Assembly (NCBI RefSeq): GCF_009729095.1
Contig: NZ_VTGX01000001.1
Location: 1,550,001-1,614,000 of the forward strand
DNA from: Mycolicibacterium sp. CBMA 247
GTDB taxonomy: Bacteria; Actinomycetota; Actinomycetes; Mycobacteriales; Mycobacteriaceae
Direction: 5' to 3'
DNA: 64,000 nucleotides
Part shown: positions 53,986 through 63,090 of the stretch, one piece after another
How the letters are laid out: each line of letters opens with the position of its first letter
How positions within the stretch are numbered: the first letter of the stretch is position 1
The notes under the pieces: model-generated
Told to the model about the DNA's origin: nothing
The model's database searches: none
The model's input: only the letters and a program-made list of their open reading frames with translations
Position numbers and translations under genes: made by a program

Positions 53986-54470
53986 CCAACCCGGCGTGTA
54001 TGTGTGCCCAGAGCTTCCCCGAGTGTCCAGAGCGCAACCCCGATGAGCACCAGGTCCTTCAACAGGAACTGGCCAGGTTGCGCGCCGAGCACCGGGATCG
54101 GCCCGGCGTGGTTGACCACCACGCCGGGCGTCGTGAACAGGAAGCTCAGGGTGCCGAGGAACAAGACCACGGCCAGGGCACTGCCGACGGCGGAAAGCCG
54201 AGGCCACCACGGGCGCAGTGCAATCAGAACCGCGGCAACGATCTCGGCCGACCCCAGTGTCGCCGCGACCGCCCCAGCGCTGAGGAAGTGATAGATCCAC
54301 GACATCAAGGGGCTGTGCTCGATGAGGACGCGGGCCTCGAACTTCACGTACTTGCCGACGCCGATCCACGCCAGCACTATGACGAGCCCATAGCGGCTCA
54401 CACCTTGGCCGATGGCGGTGAGGCGCTTCGGTAGCGCCGCACTCATTGTCAGGTGTTGCTCCGATCTCAT
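53946..54470 (-). CDS. YkgB/DUF417 (RclC-like) membrane protein
   Basis: This 174-residue protein has four membrane segments and the DUF417 marks VIVLAWIGVGKYVKFEA, IEHSPLMSWIY (near residue 52), GTLSFLFTTPG and LLKDLVLIGVALWTLGEAL. The family includes E. coli RclC, linked to reactive chlorine stress. The ATG at 54470 is chosen; a GTG at 54479 and an ATG at 54446 are alternatives. It is divergent from the Rv0541c-like gene 103 bp away, and its 3' end overlaps the convergent secreted-protein gene by 40 bp. Confidence 0.83.
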   Translation of the reverse strand: MRSEQHLTMSAALPKRLTAIGQGVSRYGLVIVLAWIGVGKYVKFEARVLIEHSPLMSWIYHFLSAGAVAATLGSAEIVAAVLIALRPWWPRLSAVGSALAVVLFLGTLSFLFTTPGVVVNHAGPIPVLGAQPGQFLLKDLVLIGVALWTLGEALGTHTRRVGQVQFQTDMSPGG

Positions 54471-54572
54471 GAGTTCCACGATGCGCCGAACGACGGCCGA
54501 ATCCCATGGCTCACCACCCGACGTCACCGAAACGTCAGACACGCCCATGCGGCGCCCGCCTAGGCTGGGCAC

Positions 54573-55928
54573 ATGCAGATCAGCCGCCGGGAAGCTGTCG
54601 CGGTGGTCATCGGCCTGATCTTGGTGGTAGCCGCGTTCGTCGTCCCGCACTTGCACCTGGGCATCGTCACACCGTTGATCAACAGCACACCTGAGCAGAT
54701 ACACAACCTCGCCGACACTGCACCGATTTTCGGCTGGTGGAATACGCACGTCGGCTGGGGCACCATCCCGGCGATCACGATCGGCGTGGCCGCCGTGTGG
54801 TGGGGTCCGGCACTCGCGCAACGGCTTCCGTGGCGGGCACTGCCGGTGACGGCCTGGGCCGTATCGTGCGCCTGGGCGTTCTCGCTGGCCATGATCGACG
54901 GCTGGCAGCGGGGCTTCGCCGGCCGCCTGACCGCCCGACACGAGTACCTGCGCCAGGTCCCGACGATCACCGACATCCCCGAGGCGCTGCGCACGTTCTC
55001 CTCGAGAATCCTCGACTACCAGCCTGATTCGTGGATCACCCACGTCTCGGGCCATCCCCCGGGCGCGCTGCTGACCTTCGTGTGGCTGGACCGCATCGGG
55101 CTGGGTGGCGGCGCGTGGGCCGGACTGCTGTGCCTGCTCGCCGGGTCCAGCGCGGCCGCGGCGATCGTCGTCGCGGCGCGTGCGCTGGCCGACGAATCCA
55201 CCGCGCGAGCGGCGGCACCGTTCGTGGCGGTCGCCCCCACCGCCATCTGGATCGCGGTATCGGCCGACGCTTACTACGCAGGCGTGGCGGCATGGGGTAT
55301 CACCCTGCTGGCCCTTGCGGTGCACGGATCCGGTCGACATCGGGCGCTGCTCGCCGGTGCCGCGGGACTGGTGCTGGGCTGGGGCATTTTCCTGAACTAC
55401 GGACTGGCCCTCATGGCGCTGCCCGCGCTGGCCGTACTGGCCACCGCCACCGACCGGCGGGCCGCCCTGCGCGTGCTGACGCCGGCCGTGGTGACGGCGC
55501 TGGCCGTGGTCGCGGCGTTCGCGTCGGCAGGCTTCTGGTGGCTCGACGGTTACCACCTGGTCCAGCAACGCTATTGGCAGGGTATCGCCGCCAACCGGCC
55601 GTTCCAGTACTGGTCGTGGGCCAACCTGGCCTCGGTGGTCTGCGCCATCGGACTGGGCAGCGTGGCCGGGATCGGGCGGTTGTTCGACATCGCCGCGATC
55701 CGCCGTCAACCAGGTCTGCGGTTGGTAGTGATCGCGGCACTGGTGGCCATCCTGGTCGCCGATCTCAGCATGCTCAGCAAGGCCGAGACCGAACGCATCT
55801 GGCTGCCGTTCACGGTCTGGCTCACCGCTGCGGGTGCGTTCCTGCCGCTGTGGTCAGTGCGCTTCTGGCTGGCCGTCAACGTCATCGGTGCGCTGGCGCT
55901 CAACCACTTCATCCTGACGAACTGGTAG
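54573..55928 (+). CDS. Polytopic membrane protein, GT-C-like (Rv0541c equivalent)
   Basis: This 451-residue integral membrane protein has about 11 hydrophobic segments. The first is AVVIGLILVVAAFVVPHLHL, and a large periplasmic segment (RHEYLRQVPTITDIPEALRT, HVSGHPPGALLTFVWLDRIG) follows it. The SGHPPG block resembles loops of GT-C mannosyltransferases, though no DxD-type motif is conspicuous. It corresponds to M. tuberculosis Rv0541c, the menE-side neighbour. Its 3' end overlaps the convergent membrane protein gene by 75 bp. Confidence 0.84.
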   Translation: MQISRREAVAVVIGLILVVAAFVVPHLHLGIVTPLINSTPEQIHNLADTAPIFGWWNTHVGWGTIPAITIGVAAVWWGPALAQRLPWRALPVTAWAVSCAWAFSLAMIDGWQRGFAGRLTARHEYLRQVPTITDIPEALRTFSSRILDYQPDSWITHVSGHPPGALLTFVWLDRIGLGGGAWAGLLCLLAGSSAAAAIVVAARALADESTARAAAPFVAVAPTAIWIAVSADAYYAGVAAWGITLLALAVHGSGRHRALLAGAAGLVLGWGIFLNYGLALMALPALAVLATATDRRAALRVLTPAVVTALAVVAAFASAGFWWLDGYHLVQQRYWQGIAANRPFQYWSWANLASVVCAIGLGSVAGIGRLFDIAAIRRQPGLRLVVIAALVAILVADLSMLSKAETERIWLPFTVWLTAAGAFLPLWSVRFWLAVNVIGALALNHFILTNW

Positions 55929-56321
55929 CAACCGCCTGATCAGCTGATACAGCAGCACGCTCAACCAAACCACCGCCAACGAAACAGCCAGTCCCAGTGG
56001 ATAATTACGATCGAGTACGGTCATGTTGTCCGGACGCATGCCGGGCCGCCCGTACACCGGGATGGCCAAAAGCAGCAGCACCACGCTGCACAGGGACGCC
56101 ACTGCCACCGGTGACCGGAAGTCGGCCGGGATCAGCCGGCGGCCCGTCCATCCGGCCGCTGCACACAGCGGCGCGAACACGAAGTCGTGCACGACCACCG
56201 CCACGACTGCCCACACCACGATCCGCATGATGATCACCAGCGGGTTCTCCCATATCAACAGCACGCCGTAGCAACCCAACCCCACCCCGATGAGTGCCAG
56301 CAGCAGCCTTGTCGCCCTCAT
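55854..56321 (-). CDS. Small membrane protein downstream of the molybdoenzyme
   Basis: This 155-residue protein has four hydrophobic segments: LLLALIGVGLGCYGVLLIW (residues 5-23), IIMRIVVWAVVAVVVHDFVFAPL, VAVASLCSVVLLLLAIPVYG and LGLAVSLAVVWLSVLLYQL. The ATG at 56321 overlaps the stop of the molybdopterin oxidoreductase gene by 4 bp. It ends inside the 3' end of the Rv0541c-like gene on the opposite strand. It probably works with the oxidoreductase, but no family was recognised. Confidence 0.75.
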   Translation of the reverse strand: MRATRLLLALIGVGLGCYGVLLIWENPLVIIMRIVVWAVVAVVVHDFVFAPLCAAAGWTGRRLIPADFRSPVAVASLCSVVLLLLAIPVYGRPGMRPDNMTVLDRNYPLGLAVSLAVVWLSVLLYQLIRRLLPVRQDEVVERQRTDDVDGQPEAH

Positions 56322-57430
56322 CCCACCACCTCGATCCGGGACAGCCATTTCGTCTGCAACACACCGGGTCTGCTCGGGGCGATCAACCGGCACGGGTAGC
56401 CGTGGTCCAGGTCGAGGGTTTCGCCGTTGAGCCGCAACGCGATCAGGGTCTGCCCGTCACGTGCATGCCGGGCCGGAAGGACGGTGCGTGAATACGGGCC
56501 CGGGGGCTCCAGCGAGATCATTCGCACGTCGGAGTCGCGTGGTCCGCCCACAGTGGCGATCAAATCGGCCAGCACCACCCCGGTCCATGCCGCGTCGACA
56601 CTCCAGCCCTCGACGCACGCTATCGGCAGCCGCCGGGTGGTCTGCGGCAAGGCTGCCAGCTCGGCGATGGTGAATGCCCGCACCACCGCTCCCCTGGTCA
56701 CCGTCAACCGATAGTCGGGCGACGTCGCGCTACGCAGCACACCTGCCGCGATCGCCGACCGGTTCACCGGAACCGCTTGTGGCCCTTGCCCGGACCGCGG
56801 CGCCAGGACCGACACCCCGCGTAGGAACGGCACGGTCTGGCCCGCGGTCACAATCGTCGCCAGCGCCACCGCCAGCCAAGTACCGCGCAACACGGTGCGC
56901 CGGCTGGGGCCGATGGTTCCGCCCGCCGCGACCGTGGTTGCATCCCCGTCGAGCGGCTCCCCCAGGGCGCGGCGAATCACCGGCAATTTCACCGCAAGGT
57001 GCATCAGGACGGCGCCCGCTGCCACGTAGGCCATTGCGTAGTGCGCGGTGGTGAAAAAGAACTTGAACGCGTACCACTGTGCAATGTTCAGCAGCCCAGT
57101 CGACAGTTGGAACAAGATGGCGCCCACCAGTACCAGGATCGACAACCGTTCCAGCTGGCGCACGAGCCCGCCGATCGCCGGGCGCTCGAACAGCTTCGGC
57201 CACACCGACCACAGCTTGACCACCACCAGCGGGATCGCGGCGATGCCCGAGATCACATGTAGCCCCTGTGTCAGCCGGTACAGCCACACCGGCCGGGTGG
57301 GCCAGAAGAACCACGGTTGCGGATGCTGGATGAAGTGGCTGATCAGTCCGGTGATCAAGCAGATGGCCACCGCGACGCCCAGTGCCGTTCCGACGCGGAC
57401 GGTCACGGCTGTTCCACGAAGGCGGCTCAT
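56318..57430 (-). CDS. Cytochrome b561 / molybdopterin oxidoreductase fusion
   Basis: This 370-residue protein joins an N-terminal membrane module (residues 1-150, with a cytochrome-b-like arrangement of histidines in LTQGLHVISGIAA, FFTTAHYAMAYVAAG and VLMHLAVKLP) to a C-terminal sulfite-oxidase-family Mo-cofactor domain. The Mo-ligating Cys is in LPIACVEGWSVDAAW (near residue 272), followed by MISLEPPGPYSRTV and the LDLDHGYPCRLIAP region. It resembles MsrPQ/YedYZ joined in one chain with the membrane part first. It overlaps the methyltransferase upstream and the small membrane protein downstream by 4 bp each. Confidence 0.87.
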   Translation of the reverse strand: MSRLRGTAVTVRVGTALGVAVAICLITGLISHFIQHPQPWFFWPTRPVWLYRLTQGLHVISGIAAIPLVVVKLWSVWPKLFERPAIGGLVRQLERLSILVLVGAILFQLSTGLLNIAQWYAFKFFFTTAHYAMAYVAAGAVLMHLAVKLPVIRRALGEPLDGDATTVAAGGTIGPSRRTVLRGTWLAVALATIVTAGQTVPFLRGVSVLAPRSGQGPQAVPVNRSAIAAGVLRSATSPDYRLTVTRGAVVRAFTIAELAALPQTTRRLPIACVEGWSVDAAWTGVVLADLIATVGGPRDSDVRMISLEPPGPYSRTVLPARHARDGQTLIALRLNGETLDLDHGYPCRLIAPSRPGVLQTKWLSRIEVVG

Positions 57431-58056
57431 ATCGATTCCAGGACCGCGATCACCCGGTCACCGATGGGGCGAACAGCCGTCACCGCGAGGCCGACATCGC
57501 GGGAGAGCCGGGCCGCGCAATCCAAACCCACTGTCGCCCAACGGAACCACGGCCCAACGCTGCAGGTCGACTCCAGCCGGACCCACGCCGCGTCGATCCC
57601 CGTTGCCGCCATATCGAATTCGACCAGACAGCGGCCGCCCCATCCGAGCAGCTCGCCAGCCCGTTGCAGCACCCGCCACGGGTCACCGCCCAGCCCGACG
57701 TTGCCGTCGGCGAGCAGCACCGTCTGCCAGCGGCCTGTCCCGGGCAGCGGTTCGAACAGGTCTCGGCACAGCACCGGTGCGCCACTGCCGCGCGCCAGCT
57801 CGACGGCGGTGCGGGAGAGATCCACGCCGAGTGCGGGGAGCCCGCGCCGCACCAGACCGGCAACCAGCCGCCCCGGCCCGCAGCCGAGATCGAGTGTCGG
57901 CCCGGAGCACAGGTTCACAATGGCATGATCGAACCGGATGTCAGCGCGCGCACCGCCCAGCCAGCTGTACACCGGCAGGTGCCGCAGGCTGCCGTCGTCG
58001 CGCCGGATCCAGCACCGTTCCCCGTCGAGCGCCCGGTCATACAGAACTCCGTGCAT
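57427..58056 (-). CDS. SAM-dependent methyltransferase
   Basis: This 209-residue methyltransferase has SAM motif I in LDLGCGPGRLVAGLVRRG (near residue 54) and the post-motif LGVDLSRTAVELARGSG, with VLLADGNVGLGGDP as motif III. It begins MHGVLYDRALDGERCWIRRDD. It lies 1 bp downstream of the DUF2064 gene and overlaps the molybdopterin oxidoreductase by 4 bp, so it belongs to a five-gene unit. The acceptor is unknown. Confidence 0.85.
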   Translation of the reverse strand: MHGVLYDRALDGERCWIRRDDGSLRHLPVYSWLGGARADIRFDHAIVNLCSGPTLDLGCGPGRLVAGLVRRGLPALGVDLSRTAVELARGSGAPVLCRDLFEPLPGTGRWQTVLLADGNVGLGGDPWRVLQRAGELLGWGGRCLVEFDMAATGIDAAWVRLESTCSVGPWFRWATVGLDCAARLSRDVGLAVTAVRPIGDRVIAVLESI

Positions 58057-58057
58057 A

Positions 58058-58714
58058 TCAGAACTCCCGGGTCGCGCGGACGAACCGACTGTCCGGCACG
58101 CAGGCCCGGCGCACCTCGTCGATGTCACCGACCGTGTCGACATCGGCCAATTCGGCGACCAGCGTCACCGTTGCACCGGTATCACGCAGTGCGGCAAGGG
58201 TTGCCGCGCCGGTACACGACGTGGACATCTCGACGTCGGCCAGGCACGCGGCTGTGCGGCTGTCCCGGACACCCAGCACCCACCAGCCGCCGTCACGCGC
58301 CATCCCAAGCACCGCGTCGGCGTCCGACAGCGCGCGCCCGCACGCATCGAGCAACGCGGCGGTCACCTGCGGGGTGTCCATTCCGATCTGCAGTACCGGC
58401 AGCCCGGTCGCCGCGGCAGCGTCGACATGCGCGTTGGCCAGCCGCTCCGCAAAGTCGCGACCACGCTGGGGTACGACGATGAAATCGTCCAACCGGTCGC
58501 GGATCTCGCTGCCGCAGCGGGCCTGCCCGAGGTCACCGGTCAGCGCCACGACCCGGGCGGCGACGGCGGCATCGGCGACCGCGGCGAGGGTGTCCAGCAG
58601 TGCAGCGGCCGCGATGTCGGCGGCGGCCTCGGGACCGACGCCCGCGGCCAGCCGCGTCTTGGCCCGGCCAGGCACCGGCGCCTTGGCAACGACAAGCACC
58701 GCAATAGGTTTCAC
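58058..58714 (-). CDS. DUF2064 (TIGR04282-like) glycosyltransferase-fold protein (Rv0540 equivalent)
   Basis: This 218-residue protein begins VAKAPVPGRAKTRLA after a GTG start, the diagnostic block of DUF2064, a GT-A-like nucleotidyl-transferase fold. IGMDTPQVT near residue 110 and ARDGGWWVLGVRD near residue 140 are also typical. The start GTG overlaps the GT2 stop by 4 bp. It corresponds to M. tuberculosis Rv0540. Proteins of this type often accompany GT2 glycosyltransferases in uncharacterised operons. Confidence 0.88.
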   Translation of the reverse strand: MKPIAVLVVAKAPVPGRAKTRLAAGVGPEAAADIAAAALLDTLAAVADAAVAARVVALTGDLGQARCGSEIRDRLDDFIVVPQRGRDFAERLANAHVDAAAATGLPVLQIGMDTPQVTAALLDACGRALSDADAVLGMARDGGWWVLGVRDSRTAACLADVEMSTSCTGAATLAALRDTGATVTLVAELADVDTVGDIDEVRRACVPDSRFVRATREF

Positions 58715-59373
58715 GTGATCACCCGCCAGAAGTCCAGTGCGGCAATGACACTGCCTCGCACCGATCCGCTCACCTTGGATTCGCCGCCGGTACGGGGCCC
58801 GTAGGCCACGTCGCGCTCGATCACCTGCCAGTCGGCCTGAGCCGCGCGGACCAACAACTCCAGCGGGTAGCCGAACCGGCGATCGGTCACCCCCAGCCCG
58901 ATCAGCGCATCCCGACGAGCCACCCGCATCGGCGCGATGTCGTGCACCGGCAGCCGGTAACGCTGCCGCAACCGCCAGCACACCGCGGCTGTGCCGAGCC
59001 GGGCATGCCAGGGCCAGCGCAGCCCGGGGACCGACCGGCGCCGGCCGATGACCAGATCGGCACCGCCGTCCAGTTCGGCGACGAGCGCCGGAAGCTCCCC
59101 CGGGTCCAGCGATCCGTCCGCGTCAAGCACCGCCACGATCGGCGTCTCAGCCGCGACCACACCGGTGTGGACCGCCGAGCCGTACCCGGGGCGGAGCTCC
59201 GTCACCACGGTCGCACCGAGCGCCCGGGCCACCTCAGCTGTGCGGTCGGTGCTGTTGTTGTCGACCACCAGCGGCCGGTACCCGTCCGGGATCGCAGCGA
59301 GGACGCCGGGCAGCGACTGCTCCTCGTCCAGACAGGGCAGCACCACGGTCACGAGGGCCGGTTCGGGGGCCAT
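58711..59373 (-). CDS. GT2 (DPM1-like) glycosyltransferase (Rv0539 equivalent)
   Basis: This 220-residue glycosyltransferase of family 2 begins VTVVLPCLDEEQSLPGVLAAI. The nucleotide-binding VLDADGSLDPGEL carries the DxD motif (near residue 88), and GRRRSVPGLRWPWHARLGT and HDIAPMRVARRDAL follow. It resembles dolichyl-phosphate sugar synthases and matches M. tuberculosis Rv0539. It is the first gene of a minus-strand operon GT2, DUF2064, methyltransferase, molybdoenzyme and membrane protein. The lipid carrier and sugar are unknown. Confidence 0.87.
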   Translation of the reverse strand: MAPEPALVTVVLPCLDEEQSLPGVLAAIPDGYRPLVVDNNSTDRTAEVARALGATVVTELRPGYGSAVHTGVVAAETPIVAVLDADGSLDPGELPALVAELDGGADLVIGRRRSVPGLRWPWHARLGTAAVCWRLRQRYRLPVHDIAPMRVARRDALIGLGVTDRRFGYPLELLVRAAQADWQVIERDVAYGPRTGGESKVSGSVRGSVIAALDFWRVIT

Positions 59374-59473
59374 AGTGTTCGACGGTAGGCCGCCCCTGGT
59401 CGGCCGGCCAGGGGGCAACAATGACGAAACCGTGACATCGCCGCTGGTAGCGACAGTGCAGCAGTAACCTCAA

Positions 59474-60163
59474 ATGGTGACCCGGGTACTGATCGCCGAT
59501 GACGACACCGTGGTGCGCGACGTGGTGCGGCGCTATCTGGAACGCGACGGCCTGGATGTCTCGATCGCCCAGGACGGCGCCGAGGCCCTGCGGCTGCTGG
59601 GCAGCGAGCAGATCGACGTCGCGGTTCTTGACGTGATGATGCCAGGGTCCGATGGGCTGTCGCTGTGCCGCGGTCTGCGCCGCGGCGGCGACTACAGCAT
59701 GCCGGTGATCCTGCTGACGGCGCTCGGCGAAGAGGACGATCGCATCGCCGGGCTGGAGGCCGGCGCCGACGACTACCTGACCAAACCGTTCAGCCCCCGC
59801 GAGCTCGCGCTGCGGGTGCGCTCGGTGCTGCGGCGCAGCACCGAGCGCACGGCTCCGGTGCCTGCCGAGCTCGTCGTCGACGATCTGCATGTCTCGACCG
59901 CGGCACGCTCGGTCAACCTCGCCGGGCGCCCGGTCAACCTGACCGGCCGCGAATTTGATCTGCTGGTGTTCCTGTTGACCAACACCGACGTCGTGTTCTC
60001 CCGGGAGGACCTGCTCAAGCGAGTGTGGCGCTGGGACTTCGGTGATCTGTCCACGGTGACCGTGCACATCAAACGGCTGCGGTCCAAGCTCGGCGATCAG
60101 CACCGGATCCAGACTGTCTGGGGACGCGGCTACCTGTGGAGTTCTGGTGCAGAACCTCGCTGA
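59474..60163 (+). CDS. OmpR-family response regulator
   Basis: This 229-residue response regulator has a receiver domain (acidic pocket DDD at residues 9-11, phospho-acceptor Asp53 in AVLDVMMPG, Lys in DDYLTKPFSP) and a C-terminal winged helix (LTGREFDLLVFLL, TVHIKRLRSKLGD, RIQTVWGRGYLW). It is divergent from the GT2 gene and overlaps the downstream kinase by 17 bp. Its target genes are not evident, but the divergent GT2-molybdoenzyme operon is a natural candidate. Confidence 0.92.
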   Translation: MVTRVLIADDDTVVRDVVRRYLERDGLDVSIAQDGAEALRLLGSEQIDVAVLDVMMPGSDGLSLCRGLRRGGDYSMPVILLTALGEEDDRIAGLEAGADDYLTKPFSPRELALRVRSVLRRSTERTAPVPAELVVDDLHVSTAARSVNLAGRPVNLTGREFDLLVFLLTNTDVVFSREDLLKRVWRWDFGDLSTVTVHIKRLRSKLGDQHRIQTVWGRGYLWSSGAEPR

Positions 60164-61175
60164 GATCATCGGATGGGCGCTGGCTTGTTCAGTGCCGGTC
60201 GTCCTCGCCGGGGCGATCATCATCCGGCTGGCCCGGTCGTGGTCACTGGCGCTGAGCATGGTGGTACTCGTGCTGATCCCGACGGTGGCCACGTTCACCG
60301 GGGTACTCGGCGCCAGCGGGTTCATGATCACCGAGACCTTCGAGCAGACCGCCGTCGTCCTGGTGATCGTGTCGGTAGTGACGATCCCCGCGGCCGTCAT
60401 GCTGGCCCGCTACCAGGCCCGGCGCACGGTGTGGGAACAGGAGATCCGCGATTCGGAACGCGCGGCCGAGCGTTCACGCCGCCAGCTGGTCGCGTTCGTC
60501 AGCCACGACCTGCGCACCCCGCTGGCCGGCATCCGGGCGGTCTCTGAGGCCATCGCCGACGGTGTGGTCACCGACGACGAGGTCAGGACTCAGGCCAAAC
60601 ATATTGAGCAGGAATCGATCCGGCTCTCCGAGATGGTCGACGACCTGTTCGAGATGTCGAAGATCAACGCCGGTTCGGTGCAGCCCGCACGCGAGGAAGT
60701 GGCCCTCGACGAGGTGGTGGCCGACGTGATCGCGGCCCACCGGATACCGGCCGACCGCGCGGGCGTCCGGTTGACCGCGGAGCTGCCCCCGCAGCCGGTG
60801 CGGGTGCTGGGCAGCGACCGCTCCCTGGCGCGGGTGCTGTCGAACCTGGTGGCCAATGCCATTGCACACACGCCGGATGGCGGCAGTGTGACACTGACCC
60901 TCGGGGCCGACGCCGACGGCGCGTGGGCGCGCGTCGATGACACCGGGGTGGGCATCGACGAAGCCGATCTCCCCCGAGTCTTCGACGTGGCCTACCGTGG
61001 CTCCAACGGCCGTGTGCCACGCGCGGACTCGTCGCTGCCCAGCGGATCCGGGCTTGGGCTGACCATCGCCGCAGGTCTGGTGCAGGCGCACGGCGGCACG
61101 TTGTCTGCCCGCAATCTGGCCACCGGGGCGCGCTTCGAGGTGCGGTTGCCCCTTGCGATCGACATCGCCGAGTAG
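60147..61175 (+). CDS. Sensor histidine kinase
   Basis: This 342-residue kinase has about three N-terminal membrane segments (residues 7-92), little or no extracytoplasmic sensor, then a dimerisation domain with H-box FVSHDLRTPLAG (phospho-His near residue 120) and an ATPase domain with N-box LSNLVANAIAHTPDGG, DDTGVGID and SGSGLGLTIAAGL. It starts at a GTG inside the regulator gene (17-bp overlap). The missing large sensor domain suggests it senses the membrane itself. No named system recognised. Confidence 0.92.
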   Translation: MQNLAEIIGWALACSVPVVLAGAIIIRLARSWSLALSMVVLVLIPTVATFTGVLGASGFMITETFEQTAVVLVIVSVVTIPAAVMLARYQARRTVWEQEIRDSERAAERSRRQLVAFVSHDLRTPLAGIRAVSEAIADGVVTDDEVRTQAKHIEQESIRLSEMVDDLFEMSKINAGSVQPAREEVALDEVVADVIAAHRIPADRAGVRLTAELPPQPVRVLGSDRSLARVLSNLVANAIAHTPDGGSVTLTLGADADGAWARVDDTGVGIDEADLPRVFDVAYRGSNGRVPRADSSLPSGSGLGLTIAAGLVQAHGGTLSARNLATGARFEVRLPLAIDIAE

Positions 61176-61259
61176 CCGGCCGGCTCCACACCCGTCAGGA
61201 TGCTGCGGCCGGCCACCAACGGGAGCTGCGACGGCGGTCGCCCGCACCAGTAAGGCCGG

Positions 61260-63005
61260 CTATGCACGCATCTCGTAGGCGCCGTCGTAGCTCCTCACCT
61301 GTTCCCACACCCGACCGAAGCGATCCGCGTCCACGACCGGTTTGCGCACCGCGGACATCGCCCATTCCTGTTGGGCAGGAGTAGAACTCGGCTTGCCGTG
61401 CAAAGCGATCGCATATCCGGAGAAATCGCGAATCTGGAAATCGAAGATCTGGTCGATCAGGTCGTCGCTCAAGCCGGTCAGGTCAGCCTGCTCGAGGATC
61501 AGCTGGCCGTATACGACGAGAGTGAACAGATGTCCGACGACGAGGACGAGGTCCAGGTCGCTCTGCTGATCGGCGTCCGGGGCGGCCGTGGTCAGCAGCT
61601 CTTTGAGCGCCAGTGCCTGCTCATAGAAGCGCCCGACATTCGGGATACCCGAATGTCGTTGGTAGACGGGGTTCCAATCGGCGAACCGCACCTTGGATGC
61701 GCCCCGGGCCGGCCCCTGCGCCCAGAAGAACACGTCGTCGGCCGGGTCGTCTCGGGTGTCGATCTTTGCATATTCGGCGGGGTTGAACAGGTAGTTCGGC
61801 ATGAACTTCAGGATCTGCGCGACGTTGACGTGCACGGTGCCTTCCAGTCGCGGTAGGCAGCCGATCAGCCGCGCCACCTCGCTGAAGTAGGTGTTCTTCT
61901 CAAAGCTCTTGGCGGCCAGCACATCCTGCAGCAATGTTACGAGCGTTTCGCCCTCCGCGGTGACCTTGGACTTGGTCACCGGATTGAACAGGAGATAGCG
62001 TCGGTCGTCGCGGCTGGCACTGCGGAAGTAGTCGATCGCGCGGTCGCTGAACAGCTTCATCGCGATCAACCGGGCAAAGGCGTCCACGAAGCTGGCACGC
62101 ACATGCGGGAAATCGGTGACCGGGTTGCCGTACAGGATGCGATTGTTCGCATGGGTGATCGACTCGTAGAAGGCGTGCTCGCACATGCCGATCGAACCGC
62201 TGCACAGGTTGAACTTGCCGACGTTGACGGTGTTGAGGGCGGCCGAGAACGCATCCGGCCCGGTATCGAGGATGTCCTCCTCGCGCACCGGGTAATCGTT
62301 GAGCCGGAAATTGCTGACGTACATCTGACCGTGCACGACATTGCCGATCAGCTCATAGTTCTCATGCGTGCTGTCGGCAACGAACCACACGTATCCGTCG
62401 GCCCCGGCGACATCGGAACGACGGGAGAACACCGAAACCATGCCAGCCACGTTGCCGTTGCCGATGTAGTACTTCTCCCCAGACGCATGAAAAACAACGC
62501 CGTCCTCGGCATCTGCGTTCTGGGCCGGCGTCAGGATCATGTCGGTGTTGTAGATGTCGGCGCCGTGATCACGCTCAGAGAGCGCGAAGGCCATCACTCC
62601 ACCGGCTTCCAACTGGTCGGCGGCCCGCTGCATCGCTTCCTTGTTGTTGCTCTGCCAGATCGGCCCGAGTCCGAGGATGGTGACCTGCTCGGCGTACCAG
62701 TACGCCAGGCCGTAGAAACCGAGGATCTCGCTCAGCGCGGCATTGCGCGAGGTGTCCCACCGCTTGTTCCCGTCACCCCCGCTGTACTCCGATGGCGTCA
62801 GAAAGGTTGCGAAGATCCGCTCGGACTTGATGAATTCGAGGAAGTCCGACACCCATACCGCGGCCAGGTCCTCCTGGAGCAGCCTCGTCTTGCCGCGGGC
62901 CTCGAACCAGTCGATCAGCGCCCGGAGCTGACGCCGCGTCTCGGGGTCGAACTGCTGCGGGTCGTACATGTTCGGATTGAACAGAAGTCCGCCGCCGGTC
63001 GTCAT
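61260..63005 (-). CDS. Acyl-CoA dehydrogenase family protein (FadE type)
   Basis: This 581-residue acyl-CoA dehydrogenase-like flavoprotein begins MTTGGGLLFNPNMYDPQQFDPE. Family blocks include GGVMAFALSERDHGADIYNTD (FAD-side loop near residue 140), ASGEKYYIGNGNVAGMVSVFS and LCSGSIGMCEHAFYESITHAN. It is longer than the usual 380-400 residues, like the VLCAD/FadE subgroup with a C-terminal extension. The ATG at 63005 is preceded by GAAAGG. The gap to the NPD-type gene upstream is 85 bp. The substrate is unknown. Confidence 0.84.
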   Translation of the reverse strand: MTTGGGLLFNPNMYDPQQFDPETRRQLRALIDWFEARGKTRLLQEDLAAVWVSDFLEFIKSERIFATFLTPSEYSGGDGNKRWDTSRNAALSEILGFYGLAYWYAEQVTILGLGPIWQSNNKEAMQRAADQLEAGGVMAFALSERDHGADIYNTDMILTPAQNADAEDGVVFHASGEKYYIGNGNVAGMVSVFSRRSDVAGADGYVWFVADSTHENYELIGNVVHGQMYVSNFRLNDYPVREEDILDTGPDAFSAALNTVNVGKFNLCSGSIGMCEHAFYESITHANNRILYGNPVTDFPHVRASFVDAFARLIAMKLFSDRAIDYFRSASRDDRRYLLFNPVTKSKVTAEGETLVTLLQDVLAAKSFEKNTYFSEVARLIGCLPRLEGTVHVNVAQILKFMPNYLFNPAEYAKIDTRDDPADDVFFWAQGPARGASKVRFADWNPVYQRHSGIPNVGRFYEQALALKELLTTAAPDADQQSDLDLVLVVGHLFTLVVYGQLILEQADLTGLSDDLIDQIFDFQIRDFSGYAIALHGKPSSTPAQQEWAMSAVRKPVVDADRFGRVWEQVRSYDGAYEMRA

Positions 63006-63090
63006 GGTGTGCCTTTCGTCGACGCTGGTATGCATTATGGCAACCAGCGGTTGGTGCCTGCCATGACCTGCGACGGCGGCCGCCGTCAAC

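Noticed and set aside
54480-55709. An N-terminal extension of the YkgB-type frame on the minus strand
   Set aside because: It is antisense to the Rv0541c-like gene, low-complexity in composition and without recognisable domains.
59234-60400. A 388-residue minus-strand open frame
   Set aside because: It is antisense to the response regulator and kinase, whose motifs are unequivocal; it has no domain of its own.
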